Origin: Brachycybe producta
Taxonomy: Eukaryota; Arthropoda; Diplopoda; Playtdesmida; Andrognathidae
Direction: 5' to 3'
Assembly: GCA_036925085.1 (NCBI GenBank)
Contig: JAUPFP010000019.1
Coordinates: forward strand, 4,230,001-4,294,000
DNA: 64,000 bases
Positions 38,690-48,800 of the stretch are shown here, in pieces. The notes under the pieces are model-generated. The model saw only the letters and a program-made list of their open reading frames with translations, was not told the origin of the DNA and made no database searches. The translations under genes and the position numbers were made by a program. Position 1 is the first letter of the stretch. Each line of letters begins with the position of its first letter.

Positions 38690-39244
38690 AGAAGAATTGG
38701 TGAGACGGTTATCAAGACCTCCGACTTCAAAAAGACAAATTTGGCAAAACACGTGATTGACACGGGTGAAAACCCGCCTGTTCGAGAACCGCTCCGGCGT
38801 ACTTCACCTGCTCAGAGAGAGATCATCAAGTCGACACTACGTGATATGTTGGACGCCGGCATTGTTAGCCCATCCAAAAGTCCGTACGCAAGTCTGGTGG
38901 TGATTGTCAAGAAGAAGAATAGTCAGCATCAATTTTGCGTCGATTATCGCAAATTAAATGCTCAAACCAAATCTGACCAATATCCGTTACCATGGATAGA
39001 TGACGCTTTCGACTTTCTGTCTGGAGCCACGATCTTTGCAACCTTGGATTTAATATCAGGTTATTGGCAATTTCCAGTGGAAGAAACAGATCGAGAAAAA
39101 ATGGCTTTCGTATGCAACAATGGCCTCTACGAATTTAACAGGATGCCGTTTGGTTTGATGAATGCACCTGCGACGATGCAGCGTGCTTTGGATTTGTTAC
39201 TGGCAGGCCACAAATGGGAGACCTGCCTGGTTCTATTTAGATGA
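38690..39244 (+). pseudogene. B2: reverse transcriptase, first part
   Basis: The frame shows KHVIDTGENPPVREPLRR, LDAGIVSPSKSPYASLVV, FCVDYRKLNAQTKSDQYPLP, FATLDLISGYWQF (first catalytic Asp), FNRMPFGLMNAPATMQRALD and HKWETCLV. A one-base insertion right before the YLDD box (CLV|L) throws the frame off at about 39230. Confidence 0.9.
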
Positions 39245-40050
39245 CATTGTCATCTTTGCGAAGAACTTCGAAGAATTCATGAAAAGATTGAGAGATATCT
39301 TGGTGCTCATCAGGAACGCCAATTTAAATCTTCAACCCAGCAAATGTTTTTTTTGGAGAAGACGAGATCAACTACCTTGGACACAAGATTAGTGCCCTTG
39401 GTATTCGACCTGACGAAGAGAAAGTGCAGACGATTCAAGGATTCCCTGCACCGAAAAACGTGACTGACGTCAGAAGCTTCCTTGGAATGACCGGCTACTA
39501 CAACCGTTTCATTGAGAACTACTCCAAGATCGCCAAACCAATGCAAGCCCTAGTCAAGAAGGACCTGGACTTCAAGTGGAATGACGACTGCGAGGTCGCT
39601 TTTGATGGTTTGAAGAAGGCTCTTTGCTCCGCTCCGATTCTAACTTTGTATGATCCGGAGGCAGAAATTGCCTTGCACACTGATGCTTGTGATTACCAGA
39701 TTGGTGTCATAATTTATCAGTATGCGAAAAACGAAAGGAAACCTGGAGTTCTAGGTTACTACAGCTGAAAACTCCAAGGAGCAGAACGAAACTACGGAAC
39801 GACTGAAAAAGAATGTCTTGCAATCGTTTATGGCATTGAAAAAGCCAGACCGTACGTTTTCAACCGAAAATTCAAGATATTTACCGATCATAGGGCCCTG
39901 TGTTATTTAAAGACAGCACAGAATTTAGATGGCCAATTGGGTAAATGGCAAATGAAACTACAGCCATATGATTATGAAGTAGCTTACAAAAAGGTAAAAC
40001 ACACGTGGACGCCGATTGTGTTTCACGTTACGAGAGCAACGTTCCTGCTA
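39230..40050 (+). pseudogene. B2: RT end and RNase H
   Basis: YLDDIVIFAKNFEEFM carries the two catalytic Asp. A second shift near 39345 follows QPSKCFF; then ISALGIRPDEEKVQTI, FLGMTGYYNRFIENYSKIAKPM and ALHTDACDYQIGVIIYQ (RNase H Asp). TGA at 39766-39768 interrupts YYS, after which RNYGTTEKECLAIVYGIEKA and KIFTDHRALCYLKTAQN continue. A third shift near 39990 precedes HVDADCVSRYES. The protein cannot be made in one piece. Confidence 0.88.
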
Positions 40051-40220
40051 ATTGGAAGCAGAAGAATGGGGAGATGGAAGCTCTCGAAGACCTTCACATC
40101 TTTACTGTCTACAACGATTTCCAGTGAGAACGGGAGCAATCCCTTGATGAAGAACTTCTCCTCATCAAAGAATCACTCCAGAAAGATCGACTGCATCCCT
40201 ATCACAAGAAGTTTGCGATA

Positions 40221-41500
40221 ATGGATGGTGTTTTATACCACCTTAAGTATGAAGACACCGTGCCAGTACTGACGTGTACTGTGCCCCGACAATTGAGAAT
40301 TGGGATTCTCGAGATGCTCCATGATGTGCCTGAGACCGGACATTTCGGATTCACCAAAACGATGAAGAGAATCCAGAAGAGATTCTACTGGAAAACAATG
40401 AAAACAGACGTCGCCGACTATGTCAGGTCGTGCCACATCTGTCAGAGAACCAAACTGTCGCACCAAAAAGTACCTGGATTGTTACAACCAATCATTGTGG
40501 GAAAACCGACAGAGTGTTGGGGGATGGACTATGTTGGTCCTCTTCCGAAGTCAATCAGAGGAGTTCAACATATTTTGATTGCAGTGGACTACACGACGAA
40601 GTATTGCATCGCCAAAGCAGTGGCAAGAGCAACCGCTCAGGCAGCAATTGCCTTTGTCAAAGATAAGATTGTAAACGAGTTTGGAGTTCCTCAGAAGATC
40701 ATCACTGATCGAGGACCCCAATTTTTGAGTAATGAAACTCAAGCGTTTTTCAAGACCTATGCAATCCAGCATGCTGCCACGACCGCCTATCATCCACAAG
40801 CTGATGGGTTGGCAGAAATAACGAATCATACAGTCATGGAAGTGGTGAAACGTCACTTGGATGTCCTTCAGCAACAGGCTGACTGGAAAAAGAAATTAGG
40901 TGATGCGGTTATGGCCTACAATCTTGTAGAGCATAACTCAACGAAATTTTCGCCATATCGATTGATGTTCGGGCGCGAGCCCAGGACCACGTTGGAAAAC
41001 ATGATGCCACGCGCTCCTATCGTGCCACCGCCCGTAACAGACGAAGCAGAGCAGTCCGATCCCGCTTTGGATGCTGCTAAAAAGAACATAGAAGCTGCCC
41101 AGGAGGTGCAGAAAATAAACTACGACGAGAAGCATCGTACGATTCCGGACTATATGCCGGGTCAGAAAGTGCTGATAAGAGATCGTGTGCCAAAGCCAGG
41201 AATGGCTCAGAAACTCATCTGGCCATACAAGGAACCCTGCCTTGTCACGAAGAAGATAACCGACTTAGTCTACGAGATCGAGTACGTCACTCGATCTGGT
41301 CTGACTATGAAAGACACCGTCAATGTCCTGCAAATGAGACCCTATTTCGAGGCCAATGACCTGAGGGCTCCTCAAACAAACTTACCTGATGACATTGAAG
41401 AAACTACCAGTGCCAAGGAAGAATCCGACGCTGATGAAGAAATTATTGACGAAGCAGACGACAACTTACCTGTTGAGAGAGTACTCCAGAAGTTCATCGT
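40221..41500 (+). CDS. B2: integrase
   Basis: The open frame from 40221 carries the zinc domain (HDVPETGHF, CHICQR), the catalytic core with GMDYVGPL, TDRGPQFLSN and GLAEITNHTVME (Asp, Asp, Glu), the FSPYRLMFGREP helix and the C-terminal GQKVLIRDRVPKPGMAQK, DLVYEIEYV and VNVLQMRPYFE. The frame stays open to 41756, but from about 41500 it turns into an all-basic run, while the -1 frame reads EKEEVIPDASQE and then an AT-hook; I take a frameshift near 41500. It inserts cDNA into the host genome. Confidence 0.9.
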
Positions 41501-41980
41501 GAAGAAAAAGAAGAAGTTATCCCCGATGCCAGCCAAGAAACTCATCCGGAAACTTCTGAAAAAGAAGAAGAGGAAGTTCCCGAAATTCCTCTGGAACCAC
41601 CTAAAAGGAAACGCGGGAGACCAAAGAAAACTGCTCCAAAAGAACCAGTCCAATTGGATTCCGGTGTGCAAACATGTAGTGGAGAGAAGAAAAATTATGC
41701 AAACGCTAAATTACCGCCAAGATGGGCGAAATTTGGCATTAAAACGACCAAATTAGACCCAGAGAGTCAAGAAAAAGCATCAAGGGATGCAGAAATTCGA
41801 ATTTGCCGCCTTGCGCAGCACCGCCTGGTGGGAGAAATCGAGAGAAGAGAAAAAGAAGAAAAACCAGAAGTAGCTAATAGCTCCGCCTCTTCTGACCCGG
41901 AAATTAGACTTGGCAACCCCTTAGAACCACGTAGGGACGCCGCCGCCATTTTGGACGCCACTTTTGAATTTGTTTCAACA
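41500..41980 (+). CDS. B2: post-integrase extension with AT-hook
   Basis: In the -1 frame relative to integrase, the sequence reads an acidic stretch (ETSEKEEEEVPEIPLEPP), then KRKRGRPKKTAPKEP (AT-hook at 41603-41629), WAKFGIKTTKL, AEIRICRLAQHRLVGEIERR and AAAILDATFEF. RetC has the same part at 60890-61220. It runs in frame straight into ORF3 with no stop. AT-hooks bind the minor groove of AT-rich DNA, so a chromatin-targeting role is plausible but unproven. Confidence 0.65.
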
Positions 41981-41981
41981 G
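41962..41981 (+). promoter_or_regulatory. Candidate 3' splice site before B2 ORF3
   Basis: TTTTGAATTTGTTTCAACAG followed by GAGACGG. The first ATG downstream in the ORF3 frame is at 42056 (AGAAGATGC). RetC has a weaker homologous site (AATTCTGCAAAG) on the minus strand near 60894. Confidence 0.5.
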
Positions 41982-42055
41982 GAGACGGACGCGAAGCCAA
42001 AGTTTCGCGATTTTCTAAAGTGACACGTGTTAAAGAGTTTAATTTTAAGAAGAAG

Positions 42056-43573
42056 ATGCCACGTTCTTTCGGAAAGGAGTCAGCCAGCAGCGAGGATTCC
42101 TTCAATTTCACCGCCTTATTTGGAAGTGATCATGACGACAACGTGATAAAAATCGAGGACGCCGCCCTAGAGACCGGAGCAGCCATCGCGGCTGAAAAGC
42201 CTTTAGGCAGCAATGCCTCGACTTCCAGCAAGGATAAGAATGATTCGGGCAACTCTTTGAAGAAACGGAAGAGCCCCGAATCGGAAGATGACTTGGTAAA
42301 TCGTTTCGTTCTTCTAATGAGATCTCCGCCTCCTCAGTTAGGTGATCCAGAACCGGACATCTACATGGGACCAGCCCGGAACCCGAGACAGCAGTTCTCG
42401 CGACCCCCAGAGGAAATGGACACGCCGCCCGGCAGTGATGCCGAAGGGGGAGTACCTGCCGAGTTGTACTCCTCAAATCGCCGGAGCCGCACCCGAGGAG
42501 AGAGGAATGCCGACAAAAGGGCTATGAAAGAGTGGATAGCCCGCCAAAATGAAGAGTGCGTCAAGAGGGGTCAAAAGCCCATAGAAGTCTCTGAAGTCGG
42601 CACCGTGTTGCCGACCACTAGAAAACCAGCTCGCACTACATCTCCGACCAACAGTTGGGCTACGATCGACCAGCCCATTGTTCGAGGATACCGGCCGGAG
42701 TTAACGAAGAAGCTGGTGCTGCCAGGACCAATTTCGGTCCCGACACCACCAAGAGAAGTATCGTCTACATCTCTACCGCCCATTATCTCTTTCAGGCCAC
42801 AATCGACAGTGACTGTCGTCCGAGAGGAAAACAAAAGAAGGGAAGTCCATTTCGACCGACCATCGCCGCGAGAAGACCGGCCACGAGAGATGAGACGACC
42901 GAAAGGTCAGGGGTCCGCTGCCCGCCGAAAAGATCGTCGGGACGAACAATTTCAAGGATGCCGAGGACACCCCGCCAGTCCAGTAGAAGCACCATCTCAG
43001 GGAGCAATCCCTAAACCAGCAACGAAGCCTAAGTCGCCGTCTCCATCAAAGACGATGCCAGAAGAGGAACAGGAGCGTCAGTTACGTCTCCTTAATAATG
43101 GTTTAGTTTCCTTTTCTAGACGCGGAGGACGACACGCGCTCCGCTACTTAGGAGTGTTCAACAGTAGAAGGGAGATATCAAACGAACGACCACGACCCAG
43201 GAGAGATGTCCTCTGGACCGCTGTCGTTCTAGAGACGCCAGGATATCCCGCCGTCGTCGCACTTCACGCTAGCGACGAATCGAATGTAATTCAATTGATC
43301 CACCCTGGGACTCGGGAGCAATCCCGCACCAGGACTCTGGAACTCATTGCCGAGACCATGTTGGCCACTTTGATCCCCGACCGGACGCAAGACCGAAGAT
43401 TTCGTTACCACTCGCCGAGGGCCATCGAGAGGGACTTCTCCGCCACCAGGATGTTGGACTTCGTGGAGGCCACCGTGCTAGCCACCTTGGAGCGGTCGAT
43501 TGTCGTCCCGCTGGAGACGTTGGAGCGGCTCTACGAGACCACGACGGAAGCCGAGTTCGGAAGGAGGGATTGA
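42056..43573 (+). CDS. B2: ORF3 accessory protein, intact
   Basis: From ATG 42056 this is 505 codons; the frame is open upstream into pol. Order: a Ser/Asp-rich acidic start (SSEDSFNFTALFGSDHDDN), a basic patch (KKRKSPESEDD), a Pro-rich part (MRSPPPQLGDPEPDIYMGP, RPPEEMDTPPGSD), RTRGERNADKRAMKEWIARQ, a long Arg/Pro region, and a compact end: DVLWTAVVLETPGYPAVVAL, LELIAETMLATLIPD, MLDFVEATVLATLERSIVVP. No signal peptide, membrane span or enzyme motif is seen, so it is not an envelope gene. RetC shares the first 400 residues; RetA and RetE share the pattern of the end. Confidence 0.8.
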   Translation: MPRSFGKESASSEDSFNFTALFGSDHDDNVIKIEDAALETGAAIAAEKPLGSNASTSSKDKNDSGNSLKKRKSPESEDDLVNRFVLLMRSPPPQLGDPEPDIYMGPARNPRQQFSRPPEEMDTPPGSDAEGGVPAELYSSNRRSRTRGERNADKRAMKEWIARQNEECVKRGQKPIEVSEVGTVLPTTRKPARTTSPTNSWATIDQPIVRGYRPELTKKLVLPGPISVPTPPREVSSTSLPPIISFRPQSTVTVVREENKRREVHFDRPSPREDRPREMRRPKGQGSAARRKDRRDEQFQGCRGHPASPVEAPSQGAIPKPATKPKSPSPSKTMPEEEQERQLRLLNNGLVSFSRRGGRHALRYLGVFNSRREISNERPRPRRDVLWTAVVLETPGYPAVVALHASDESNVIQLIHPGTREQSRTRTLELIAETMLATLIPDRTQDRRFRYHSPRAIERDFSATRMLDFVEATVLATLERSIVVPLETLERLYETTTEAEFGRRD

Positions 43574-43881
43574 CGTGGCCACCTGTCGCCGGAACCATGA
43601 GGGATCGTCAATCAGCAATGAGCAGAGTCATCGCCGGACCAGTTGGTGCGATGATTACAAATTAAATTTTCTAGTCCAGTAATGCAAATTTAATTATATT
43701 ATTTTTTTTTGAAGAAATTGTATCTTTGTCAAAACGTAATCAAATGTTATTTTTCGAAACGTTTTTTTTTTATTTTACCTGTGATACCCCTGGGTTTTAT
43801 TAATTTAGATCCAGTCGGGGGAGGGGGATTTTTAGGAAAATTGTCTTGGGAAGTAGGGTACTTCCCGCTTAGTCGGGGGAG
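43574..43881 (+). other. B2 3' untranslated region and polypurine tract
   Basis: No coding sequence is visible. GTCGGGGGAGGGGGA near 43814-43828 and AGTCGGGGGAG (43871-43881) are purine-rich; the second directly abuts the LTR and is the likely primer for plus-strand synthesis. Confidence 0.65.
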
Positions 43882-44784
43882 TGAGACGTTTGGGGCCCGC
43901 CGCTATTCTCGCTGTGTAGCGTTTTTCGTTTTTGGGGGTTTTTGCGTCACCCTGTACTTTGTGTAGCTTCTGGGCCACTCGGTATCTTTGGTACCAAGTG
44001 ACCCAGATATCATATGTGATAAGACAACAATCTGACCTTTTCGTTCCCCCTCATTTTATTCGTTTTCAATTTGATTTTGTTTTCGTTTCTCCTGTTGTCA
44101 CCTATGTGTGATAACAGGGGATGAGTCATGATTTTGGACAAATGGATCAATCTCTTGATTGGTCCATTTGGTCCAAAATATTGTTTTAACCAATTGTTAG
44201 GTATGGCCCTGAGAATCCGACTTTGGGATTCTCAGGGTATATAAAGAGTCATTTTTATGTGCTCAAGAGCTTCTTTTTAAGATACCGAACCTATGCCCGA
44301 TTTTGGCTAGGTTCTTTTTTTTTAATATTCAAGTTGTATTTTTATGTGTTGTGCAAAACCAGTTTTATGTTATTTCACCGAAATAAATCTACATTTTTAT
44401 ATTCAACTCAACCAGTGGTGTTAATTATTCGAGACTTAAAATTCTGCGATTGTGAATTCATCATTTGCAGGTCTTCACCTACTTTGGATACATCAAAAAA
44501 GGTCCCAACAGGTGCAAACCTGCAACGTACAAGTGAGTATATTTTTACACGATTCTTAGGGCAGATTTACGGACGAAAGTCCGAGAGATACAGAGATTAA
44601 AGATCCTCAAGACTGTGAAGTCTTTTGCCAGAGACTAGTGAGGACATAAAATAGACGTTATATTGGTCTAGTCCTCCCGGGCCAGTAGAATTAGTGACCT
44701 AGCCAACCACTATCAATACGAGTGCAAACTCGCTCGTATTAACCAAAAAGAGCAGATTCTACTAATGGAAAAAGGTCCGTCACA
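43882..44784 (+). mobile_element. B2 3' LTR
   Basis: The 903-bp LTR, TGAGACGTTTGGGG to GGTCCGTCACA, is followed by the AAAG target duplication (44785-44788) and then hAT sequence. TATA, poly(A) signal and donor-like site are as in the 5' LTR. Confidence 0.95.
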
Positions 44785-45176
44785 AAAGATGTTCTGCATA
44801 ACCAAAAGATTCAGTGCAAACTTCTTCAGATCACCACCTTTAAGTTTTTGCCAGAAGCAATCACAAAATTGGAAACTGCTGGCCTTACAGTACAGGAGCA
44901 ACTCACTATTCTCAATAGTGTTCAATCACATCTTAAAGATGAGCCACTTTCTAAGCTACAGAAATCTCTGAAAAAAAATCCTGATTAGATAAAATTTACA
45001 GATTCTAAAAATGGCTTTAGTCATAAACAGAAAGTATTGTATGCTCCACTTGTATCTGTAGATGTTGAGCGTTCATTTTCCATCTATAAGGCCATTCTGA
45101 GAGAGAATCGCACAAAGTTAACCACAGAAAACCTTGAAATGTATAATGTTGTGCATTTCAATGCTTTTCTTAAATG
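44785..45176 (+). pseudogene. hAT transposase, C-terminal dimerisation region
   Basis: Continuing the frame of 37211-37286, it reads DVLHNQKIQCKLLQITTFKF and TVQEQLTILNSVQSHLKDEP to a TAG at 44985-44987. The same frame then gives LYAPLVSVDVERSFSIYKAI and LRENRTKLTTENLEMYNVVHFNAF, the ERSFS...N hallmark of the hATC dimerisation domain, ending at a TGA (45175). The catalytic DDE part is absent. Confidence 0.85.
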
Positions 45177-45382
45177 ATTAAGTATGATATTGTTTATTAA
45201 ATATACTAATGTAATTATATCATCCAATAATTCATGTGATAGCCCGTTTATTTTTACTTAAAAAATAAATTCGTGAAAGAAAAAAATCACAATTTTTTCA
45301 CACAAATGACCAATTTTTTCACACAAATCACAACACAAATGAAGGTCTAAAAATCATACAAATTGCCAACCCTAGTCATAAT

Positions 45383-47151
45383 ATTTTGTGGGTCGAACAA
45401 CTCAAAAACGGGGCCGCCTACAACAAAATTTCATCAGACCTAAAATGATGTACACATTCTGGCGATGAAATAAAAAAAAAATTGAAATTTTAGAGCAATT
45501 TGATATATAAAATTTCGATTTTTTTAAAAACGTAATTTGTTTTTAAAAAAAATCGAGATTCTTCCTCTTTTCAGTTGTAGCATTCGAAAGGGGGACTTTT
45601 CTAATATTTGTGAGGGGTGTTCCTTTCTATGTTCTGTTATTATTTTTGTATATTAGAATACATGTAACGTGTTTTCATTTTAAACAGGATTATTGCAAAT
45701 GCATGACGCATGCGCATCACATGTTACTATGTCATGTACGTGAGTACATACATGTGTGTTTATATACACATGCGCACACGTGTGTACATGTGCATAGACA
45801 TGCACACACGTGTGTACATGTGCGTACACATGTGCACACGTGTGTGCATGTGCGTACACATGCGCACAAGTGTGTACACGTGCTTACACATGCACACAAG
45901 TGTGTACACGTGCGTACACATGCACACAAGTGTGTACACGTGCATACACATGTGCACAAGTGTGTACATGTGCATACACATGCGCACAAAGGTGTACACG
46001 TGCATAAACATGCACACAAGTGTGTACACGCACATAAACATGCACACAAGTGTACACATGCATAAACATGTGCACAAGGGCATACACGTGCGTACACATG
46101 CAAACAAGTGCATGCACGTGTGCACATGTGCATACACATGCGCACAAGTGTGTACATGTACATACACATGTGTGCACGTGTGTAAATGTGCATACACATG
46201 TATGCATGTGTGTACATGTGCATACTCATGTGCACACGTGTGTTCATGTGCATACTCATGCGCGCACGTGTGTTCATGTGCGTACTTATGCGCACACATG
46301 TAATAATGAAAAAAGTGTGTTATTTGATATATAAAAGCAATGAAGTTCTATAGGCTTGAATCCCTTGTTCTATGTTATGTTATTATATTTGTATATTAAA
46401 ATACATGTGACGTATTCTCATTTTAAACCATATTATTACAAATGAATAATGCATGCGCATCACATGAACTATGTCATGTACGTGAATACATATTGTGTGT
46501 TTAACACACATGTGCACACGTGTGTCCATGTGCATACACATATGCACACGTGTGTCTATGTGCATACAAATTCGCGCACATGTACATTTGTATACGCATG
46601 TAACAATTAAAGAAAATTGGTTGTTTGATATATGAAAGCTTTATATTAAAGCAATGGAGGTCTATAGGGTTCCTTGAATCCCTTGTTTAGAAGTAAGTTT
46701 GCGATATATAAATGCGATATGTGCTATAAATTTTAAGAGTGATTTGATATATGAATTTTCGATTTTTCAAAATCATAATTTTTTTAAAAAAATCGAGATT
46801 CTTCCTTACTAGTCGTAGCATTTGAAAGGAAGACTTTTCTATTATTTAGGAGGGGTGTTTTTTATGTTATGTTATTATTATTGTATATTAAAATACATGT
46901 GACGTATTCTCATTTTAAACCATATTATTAAATTATTACAAACTAATAACGCATGCACATTACATGTAACTATGTCATGTACGTGGTTACATATTGTGTG
47001 TTCAACACACATACGCACACGTGTTTACATGTGCATACACATGCGCACACGTGTGTACATGTGCATACACATGCATACATCTGCGTACAAATGCACGCAC
47101 GTGTGTACATTTACATATGCATGTAACAATGAAAGAAAATTGGTTGTTTCA
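45383..47151. repeat. Block duplicated about three times
   Basis: The series GAGGGGTGTT, TATGTTATGTTATTAT, ATACATGTGACGTATTCTCATT, a GCATGCGCATCACATG-type part, TATGTCATGTACGTG and a GTACACATG array recurs starting near 45545, 46360 and 46786. TCGAGATTCTTCCT starts the first and third copies. The third copy was entered by the copia element; its right part resumes at 52665. No gene is present. Confidence 0.75.
45755..46310. repeat. 30-bp minisatellite, alternating purine-pyrimidine
   Basis: About 18 units of a 30-bp repeat such as CACATGTGCACACGTGTGTGCATGTGCGTA. Nearly every base alternates between purine and pyrimidine, and units are partly palindromic. All six frames stay open because of the pattern (His-Thr-Cys-Val repeats); these are not genes. 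Shorter versions lie at 46505-46565 and 46990-47110. Confidence 0.9.
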
Positions 47152-47156
47152 TATAT

Positions 47157-47868
47157 AGTTAAAAAAACAAAATTTGTTCAATCTCTGTAAATATCTAATT
47201 TTCTTTAGTCTTGCTTTGTTTGATTAATATTTAATTATATGTAACAAAAAGATTTAATTTATATTTTACAAAGGTTAACTCATTTATATAAATAATTAAT
47301 TCCAGAATAACATTAAATAAATAAGTTATAACAATTAATTCTTACATTCAATACATTTACAAATGTGTATAATATAAAGAGGTCATGACCTACAATATTC
47401 TAATGAGTGTTGCCATGATTCCAAGACAACTCTAATTTTCTTATTTAAGAACTACTAAATTGTATACTTACTAAATATTAACTTTCTGATTATTTCTTTC
47501 TTATTTCATTATAAACTTACAGTATATCAAAATATAATATAATACTTCATGAAGACTTAAATTCAAGTAACATTATTGCAACCAACTTCTCATCCTGGAA
47601 TCATCACAAACACTGACCACAACAACAACCTTAATCCCCCAACACAAAAACCCTAGTAGCTAATTAAAACAAACCTATAGTGGCTAATTAGAACAAACCT
47701 CTAGTGGCTAATTAGAACAAACCTCTAGTGGCTAATTAGAACAAACCTCTAGTGGCTAATTAGAACAAACCTCTAGTGGGTAATTAGAACAAACCTCTAG
47801 TGGCTAATTAGAACAAACCTGTAGTGGCAAATTCAAACAACATAGTTGACCAAATTCAAATTTCAACG
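47157..47868 (-). mobile_element. Copia 3' LTR (left)
   Basis: 712 bp, starting AGTTAAAAAAAC (the terminal T is mutated to A) and ending TTTCAACG on the plus strand. It differs from the right LTR mainly in the number of internal 23-bp repeats. The adjacent inner sequence GTATGGCCCCTTC gives a purine tract (GAAGGGGCCATA) on the minus strand. Confidence 0.88.
47652..47834. repeat. 23-bp tandem repeat inside copia LTR
   Basis: CTAGTGGCTAATTAGAACAAAC recurs about eight times with few changes. The right LTR has about four copies (52543-52640). The array changed length after insertion, since both LTRs were identical at that time. Confidence 0.88.
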
Positions 47869-47949
47869 TATGGCCCCTTCAACTCAGTTGTTTTACAATA
47901 CTCTCATTACAAGAACAAAAATTTACATAAATTAGCCAACCTCAGTCTC

Positions 47950-48542
47950 AAACATGGTTTCGTCAAATAATCACCAATATTACAATTTCCAGGAACAAAC
48001 ACCAATCCGAATTCATTTTTTTCAAATTTTTTTTTTATAAAATGATATCTAATATCAATATGCTTTGTCCTATTATTTTCTATAGGATTATTTGTGAACT
48101 ATATCGCAGCTTGACTATCACTTCTGATGGTAAGCACTGAAATTTAAAATCCCAGATGTTGACACTCTTGTAGAATATTACACATCCACACAGATTCTTT
48201 TATAGCCTCAGTCAATGCTACAAATTGAGCCTCCATGAATGAGTCACACATTTCTGTTTAACACTTTTCCAAGAAACACACATCACCAATACACAACACA
48301 AAACCACTGACCGAACGTCGATCACTTAAACTGGTAGCCCAACTAGCATCAGTATAACAAATGATATCTTCACTGTTAGCTGTTAAATTCAAAGTCAACT
48401 GTTTAGTTTGGCTCACATAGCTTACAAGTCTGCACAGTGCATTCCAGTGTGCCATCGTTGGATTTTCACAAAATTGCGACAAAAAATTCACGGCATAGGC
48501 TATATCTGGCCTCATTCTTGATGATGCAAACAATAAACTCAA
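47950..48542 (-). pseudogene. Copia RNase H
   Basis: On the minus strand: LLFASSRMRPDIAYAVNFLSQF, HWNALCRLVSYVSQTKQL, then ICYTDASWATSLSDRRSVSG with the RNase H Asp, ending in a stop at 48258. After a shift, CVTHSFMEAQFVALTEAIKE (Glu of the active site) and W...ILQECQHLGF follow to about 48130. This is the C-terminal end of copia pol. Confidence 0.82.
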
Positions 48543-48560
48543 AATTACAGCCCTATATTG

Positions 48561-48743
48561 TTATTCTTCTTCATTCAATTTATTTTTATCATTTATGTTG
48601 ATTAACTCGAGATTAATCCCAGGGACAATTGGTAAAATTGATGGAGACATAGTCACACTTGGAAACAACCTCTCTAGTGATGTTATGTAGTCTTCTTGTT
48701 TCACTCCGATCCTTCCATCTTCTTCCACAAACTCAACACCCAA
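48561..48743 (-). pseudogene. Copia RT-RNase H connection
   Basis: GVEFVEEDGRIGVKQEDYITSLERLF corresponds to the LGI.......QKKYI..LL.RF part of copia pol. It is bounded by stops and a shift on both sides. Confidence 0.65.
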
Positions 48744-48800
48744 AAGTTTTCCAATTGGTCCGAGTTTCTATATCTCAAAATACGGATTCGATCTGAGAAA

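Larger units (their letters stand above)
36935..45374 (+). mobile_element. hAT transposon, non-autonomous, carrying B2
   Basis: It starts TAGGGTTGGCAAAG and ends CTTTGCCAACCCTA-like (AATTGCCAACCCTA), short terminal inverted repeats of hAT type. A perfect 8-bp target duplication, GTCATAAT, flanks it (36927-36934 and 45375-45382). Without the 7.5-kb RetB insert it is about 0.94 kb and keeps only the end of the transposase gene, so it is a deletion derivative that was moved by an enzyme from elsewhere. Confidence 0.9.

Noticed and set aside
41500..41756. End of the 511-codon B2 integrase frame as real protein
   Set aside because: After about 41500 it becomes a poly-Lys run, while the -1 frame gives an acidic stretch, an AT-hook and sequence shared with RetC.
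42056..43573. ORF3 as an envelope gene
   Set aside because: No signal peptide, transmembrane segment, cysteine pattern or cleavage site is seen in any copy.
45755..46310. Possible CRISPR-like array
   Set aside because: The units are contiguous without unique spacers, and the window is eukaryotic. It is a minisatellite.
45610..46334. Long overlapping frames on both strands rich in His, Thr, Cys and Val
   Set aside because: They are translations of the 30-bp minisatellite, open in all six frames with the same composition. No start context or domain supports a gene.
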